8,832 bases of DNA from Candidatus Pacearchaeota archaeon ex4484_71 (GTDB lineage Archaea > Nanobdellota > Nanobdellia > Pacearchaeales > GW2011-AR1): the NCBI GenBank assembly GCA_002254395.1, contig NJDN01000014.1, forward strand, positions 1 through 8,832, written 5' to 3'. The notes under the pieces are model-generated. The model had not been told where the DNA came from and ran no database searches. It saw nothing but the letters and a program-made list of their open reading frames with translations. Positions 7,275 through 8,832 of the stretch are shown here, in pieces. The translations under genes and the position numbers were made by a program. Positions within the stretch are counted from its first letter, which is position 1. Each line of letters begins with the position of its first letter.

Positions 7275-7505
7275 ATGACTGCAAGCGATTGGAAAAAAGT
7301 GTTCAAGCAACTAGACAGCAAGCCGGCTGTTAAGAAAAAGTTTTTGAAACATTGTAAACCCAAAGAAAGAAAAATAGGTATCGCGGTAAAAAAATGCGAG
7401 AGATGTGGAAGATATGGAGCACACATAAAGTCATATGGTATAAACCTTTGCAGACATTGTTTCAGAGAAATTGCGGAGGAAATTGGATTCAAAAAATATA
7501 GTTAA
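7275..7505 (+). CDS. rps14: Small subunit ribosomal protein uS14, zinc-binding form (S14P/S29e)
   Basis: This 76-residue protein is a 30S head protein of the zinc-ribbon type. Cys41-x2-Cys44 (CERCGRYG) and Cys59-x2-Cys62 (CRHC) form a complete zinc site. The C-terminal GINLCRHCFREIAEEIGFKKYS (55-76) is the archaeal/eukaryotic signature. Archaeal homologues are usually about 50-60 residues, and here about 35 residues precede the zinc ribbon (TASDWKKVFKQLDSKP and a basic stretch). There is no internal Met, so a shorter product would need a non-ATG start. ATG 7275 follows the uL5 stop by one base (TAAAATG). Its own stop is followed by another TAAAATG that opens a mini-ORF. Confidence 0.95.
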   Translation: MTASDWKKVFKQLDSKPAVKKKFLKHCKPKERKIGIAVKKCERCGRYGAHIKSYGINLCRHCFREIAEEIGFKKYS

Positions 7506-7506
7506 A

Positions 7507-7536
7507 ATGAAAAAACAAGGAGAAACACAAAAATGA
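7507..7536 (+). CDS. Nine-codon mini-ORF between uS14 and uS8
   Basis: The ORF reads ATG, eight sense codons (peptide MKKQGETQK) and TGA. Its start sits one base after the uS14 stop in the same TAAAATG context as real genes here. Its stop overlaps the uS8 start as ATGA. It contains the AAGGAG Shine-Dalgarno sequence for uS8. It may be translated only to carry ribosomes from uS14 to uS8, or it may be a chance product of the spacer. No peptide function is implied by the sequence. Confidence 0.3.
   Translation: MKKQGETQK
7517..7522 (+). promoter_or_regulatory. Shine-Dalgarno sequence for uS8
   Basis: AAGGAG lies ten bases before ATG 7533 in the 27-nt spacer after uS14, inside the mini-ORF. It sets the uS8 start. 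Confidence 0.75.
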
Positions 7537-7913
7537 GTCAAGACATTGTAGCAGACGCTCTTAATATGATTCGAAACGCTAGAAAAGCAGGAAAAGAGAA
7601 TGTGAAGATAAAAGTAATTTCAAATTTATTGATTGAGGTTTTGAAGATAATGAAACAAAAAGGCGCAATTAAGAGATACAAAATAAATCCAAAGGAAAAA
7701 TCATTGGATGTAGTTATAGGGGAATTATCCGAATGTAAAGCTATAAAACCAAGATTTAGTGCAAATAAGGAGCAGATTGAGAAGTATAGAAGAAGATATC
7801 TCCCTTCAAGAAACCTTGGAACGGTAATTATTTCGACTAATAAAGGTCTCATGACGCACGAAGAAGCTCAAGAAGAGAAAATAGGAGGAAGCTTGATTGC
7901 ATATTTTTATTAA
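7533..7913 (+). CDS. rps8: Small subunit ribosomal protein uS8 (S8P/S15Ae)
   Basis: This 126-residue protein binds the central domain of 16S rRNA and is a primary assembly protein of the 30S subunit. The N-terminus DIVADALNMIRNARKAGKENV (4-24) is the conserved first helix. The middle has an IKVISNLLIEVLKIMKQKG segment, and KPRFSANKEQIEKYRRRYLPS is the archaeal insertion and linker. The C-terminus has GTVIISTNKGLMTHEEAQ and ends GGSLIAYFY (118-126), the archaeal/eukaryotic ending. Length is normal (about 130). It has a good Shine-Dalgarno sequence and a four-base overlap with the mini-ORF. The stop forms a TAAAATG junction with uL6. Confidence 0.97.
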   Translation: MSQDIVADALNMIRNARKAGKENVKIKVISNLLIEVLKIMKQKGAIKRYKINPKEKSLDVVIGELSECKAIKPRFSANKEQIEKYRRRYLPSRNLGTVIISTNKGLMTHEEAQEEKIGGSLIAYFY

Positions 7914-7914
7914 A

Positions 7915-8457
7915 ATGAAAAAACCACTTTACCAAGAGATAGAAATTCCCGAAGGAACAGAAGTTACTATTAAAGAAGGAGAGATAGTTGTTAAAGGACC
8001 AGAGGGAGAAAATAGAAGAAACCTAAATCTTGGAAAACTTGAGATTGAATTGAAAGATAAAACAATAAAAATTGGGCACAAAAATGCTTCTAAAAGAGAG
8101 AAGAAACAGATGAACACACTGGCAGCGCACATACGAAACCTGATAAAAGGCGTCAATTCCAAATTTGAATACAAACTAAAAATATGCATAAGCCACTTCC
8201 CATTCACAGTGAAACAAGAAGGCAATGAAATTATTGTAAAAAACTTCTTGGGAGAAAAAGTTGATAGAAAAACAAACATCCCCGAAGGCGCGGAGATAGA
8301 AATAAACAAAGAGATTATCACAATAAAATCCATTGACAAAGAAAAGGCAGGCCAGGCAGCTGCGAATCTTGAAAGAGTTACAAGAATAAGAGGAAGAGAT
8401 AGAAGGATCTTCCAAGATGGAATTTATATAATAAATAAAGCAGGAAAGGAGCTATAA
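7915..8457 (+). CDS. rpl6: Large subunit ribosomal protein uL6 (L6P/L9e)
   Basis: This 180-residue protein is a 50S component near the factor-binding site. It has the two repeated L6 folds. The first is at about residues 8-82 (IEIPEGTEVTIKEGEIVVKG, then MNTLAAHIRNLIKGV). The second is at about 84-170 (FEYKLKICISHFPFTVK, then VDRKTNIPEGAEIEI). The archaeal C-terminal motif RVTRIRGRDRRIFQDGIYI (154-172) follows. Length is normal (about 175-185). An in-frame ATG at 7897 would add six residues but lies inside uS8. The start at 7915, one base after the uS8 stop, is preferred. The eL32 start follows the stop by one base (TAAGATG). Confidence 0.96.
   Translation: MKKPLYQEIEIPEGTEVTIKEGEIVVKGPEGENRRNLNLGKLEIELKDKTIKIGHKNASKREKKQMNTLAAHIRNLIKGVNSKFEYKLKICISHFPFTVKQEGNEIIVKNFLGEKVDRKTNIPEGAEIEINKEIITIKSIDKEKAGQAAANLERVTRIRGRDRRIFQDGIYIINKAGKEL
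8423..8430 (+). promoter_or_regulatory. TATA-like box upstream of eL32 (possible internal promoter)
   Basis: TTTATATA matches the archaeal box A consensus. Initiation about 25 nt downstream of its centre would fall at about 8450-8456, just before ATG 8459, and give a nearly leaderless eL32 mRNA. The bases also encode the conserved IYI of uL6, so the match may be forced by protein sequence. The call is tentative. Confidence 0.2.
8446..8451 (+). promoter_or_regulatory. Shine-Dalgarno sequence for eL32
   Basis: AAGGAG lies at the end of uL6, seven bases before ATG 8459. It supports that start. Confidence 0.7.
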
Positions 8458-8458
8458 G

Positions 8459-8832
8459 ATGGTTGGAAAGAAATTTTTGAGACGGGATAGTGCAAGATAC
8501 TCCAAATTTGGTAGAAGAAGAAAGAAACTACAAGGCTGGAAAAAACCAAAAGGGAGAGATAATAAAATGAGGGAAAAAAGAAAAGGATATGGGCCAGTTG
8601 TTTCCATTGGATTTTCCTCCAGCAAAAAAGATAGAGGGAAGATAAGAGGAAAAGAAACTGTCAGAATAAACAATGTAAAAGATTTGGAAAAAATAGGAAA
8701 GGAAAAAATTGGAGTTGTAGGAAATGTCGGCAAGAAAATGAAAATGGAAATTGCAAAAAAAGCGAAAGAAATGAAAGTGGAATTGTGCAACTTAAACCCA
8801 ACAACATTTATTAAAAAAATGTCTAAGAAGAA
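8459..8832 (+). CDS. rpl32e: Large subunit ribosomal protein eL32 (L32e), partial at right edge
   Basis: The frame is open from ATG 8459 to the window end, giving 124 codons with no stop, so the 3' end is missing. The family occurs only in archaea and eukaryotes and is a 50S component. The N-terminus has FLRRDSARYSKFGRR (6-20) and GWKKPKGRDNKMREKRKGYG (26-45), followed by VSIGFSSSKKDRG (48-60), the diagnostic eL32 sequence. NNVKDLEKI, GNVGKKMKMEIAKKAKEM and VELCNLNP match the C-terminal part of the family. A basic tail (FIKKMSKK) continues past the usual end. The position after uL6 is the standard archaeal order, with eL19 expected next. Confidence 0.94.
   Translation, partial: MVGKKFLRRDSARYSKFGRRRKKLQGWKKPKGRDNKMREKRKGYGPVVSIGFSSSKKDRGKIRGKETVRINNVKDLEKIGKEKIGVVGNVGKKMKMEIAKKAKEMKVELCNLNPTTFIKKMSKK

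Noticed and set aside
7897..7914. Earlier in-frame start for uL6
   Set aside because: It lies inside the uS8 C-terminus. The ATG at 7915 follows the uS8 stop by one base and gives the expected N-terminus.

Overview
The window is a stretch of an archaeal ribosomal protein super-operon (S10-spc type). All genes are on the + strand and nearly every base is coding. It runs uL3, uL4, uL23, uL2, uS19, uL22, uS3, uL29, aIF1, uS17, uL14, uL24, eS4, uL5, uS14, uS8, uL6, and then eL32, which runs off the right edge. The domain is clearly Archaea. The set contains eS4 and eL32, which bacteria lack, an aIF1/SUI1 gene sits inside the cluster, and uL3, uL4, uL2 and uS17 have the archaeal/eukaryotic form. 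The DNA is A-rich and low in GC (about one third by eye). It favours AAA/AAG lysine and AGA/AGG arginine codons. Several proteins are short or carry lysine-rich tails, and the uL22 form is unusual. Together these suggest a DPANN-type archaeon (Pacearchaeota/Woesearchaeota-like). That placement rests on recalled family features and is an inference, not a search result.

Layout. Positions 1-68 are a short leader or the end of something upstream. Positions 69-4669 hold the S10-like block (uL3 to uL29). Positions 4669-4965 encode the initiation factor aIF1. Positions 4967-8832 hold the spc-like block (uS17 to eL32). The rnp1 gene for the RNase P subunit Rpp29/Pop4, which commonly lies between aIF1 and uS17 in archaea, is absent; those two genes are one base apart.

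The genes supply structural proteins of both ribosomal subunits plus one initiation factor, and tight spacing implies one or a few polycistronic mRNAs with translational coupling. Gene junctions fall into two visible classes. One class has an ATGA or TAATG overlap (or a 1-nt gap, at eL32), usually with a GGAG-type Shine-Dalgarno sequence 7-10 nt upstream. The other has the heptamer TAAAATG, where the stop codon is one base before the next start, mostly without a Shine-Dalgarno sequence. A 9-codon mini-ORF between uS14 and uS8 enters through one junction type and leaves through the other.

I found no mobile element, CRISPR array, RNA gene, defence system or other exotic locus. This is a core housekeeping region. 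Its points of interest are the junction pattern, the mini-ORF, the missing rnp1, the uL22 N-terminal tail and a few lineage-specific protein features.
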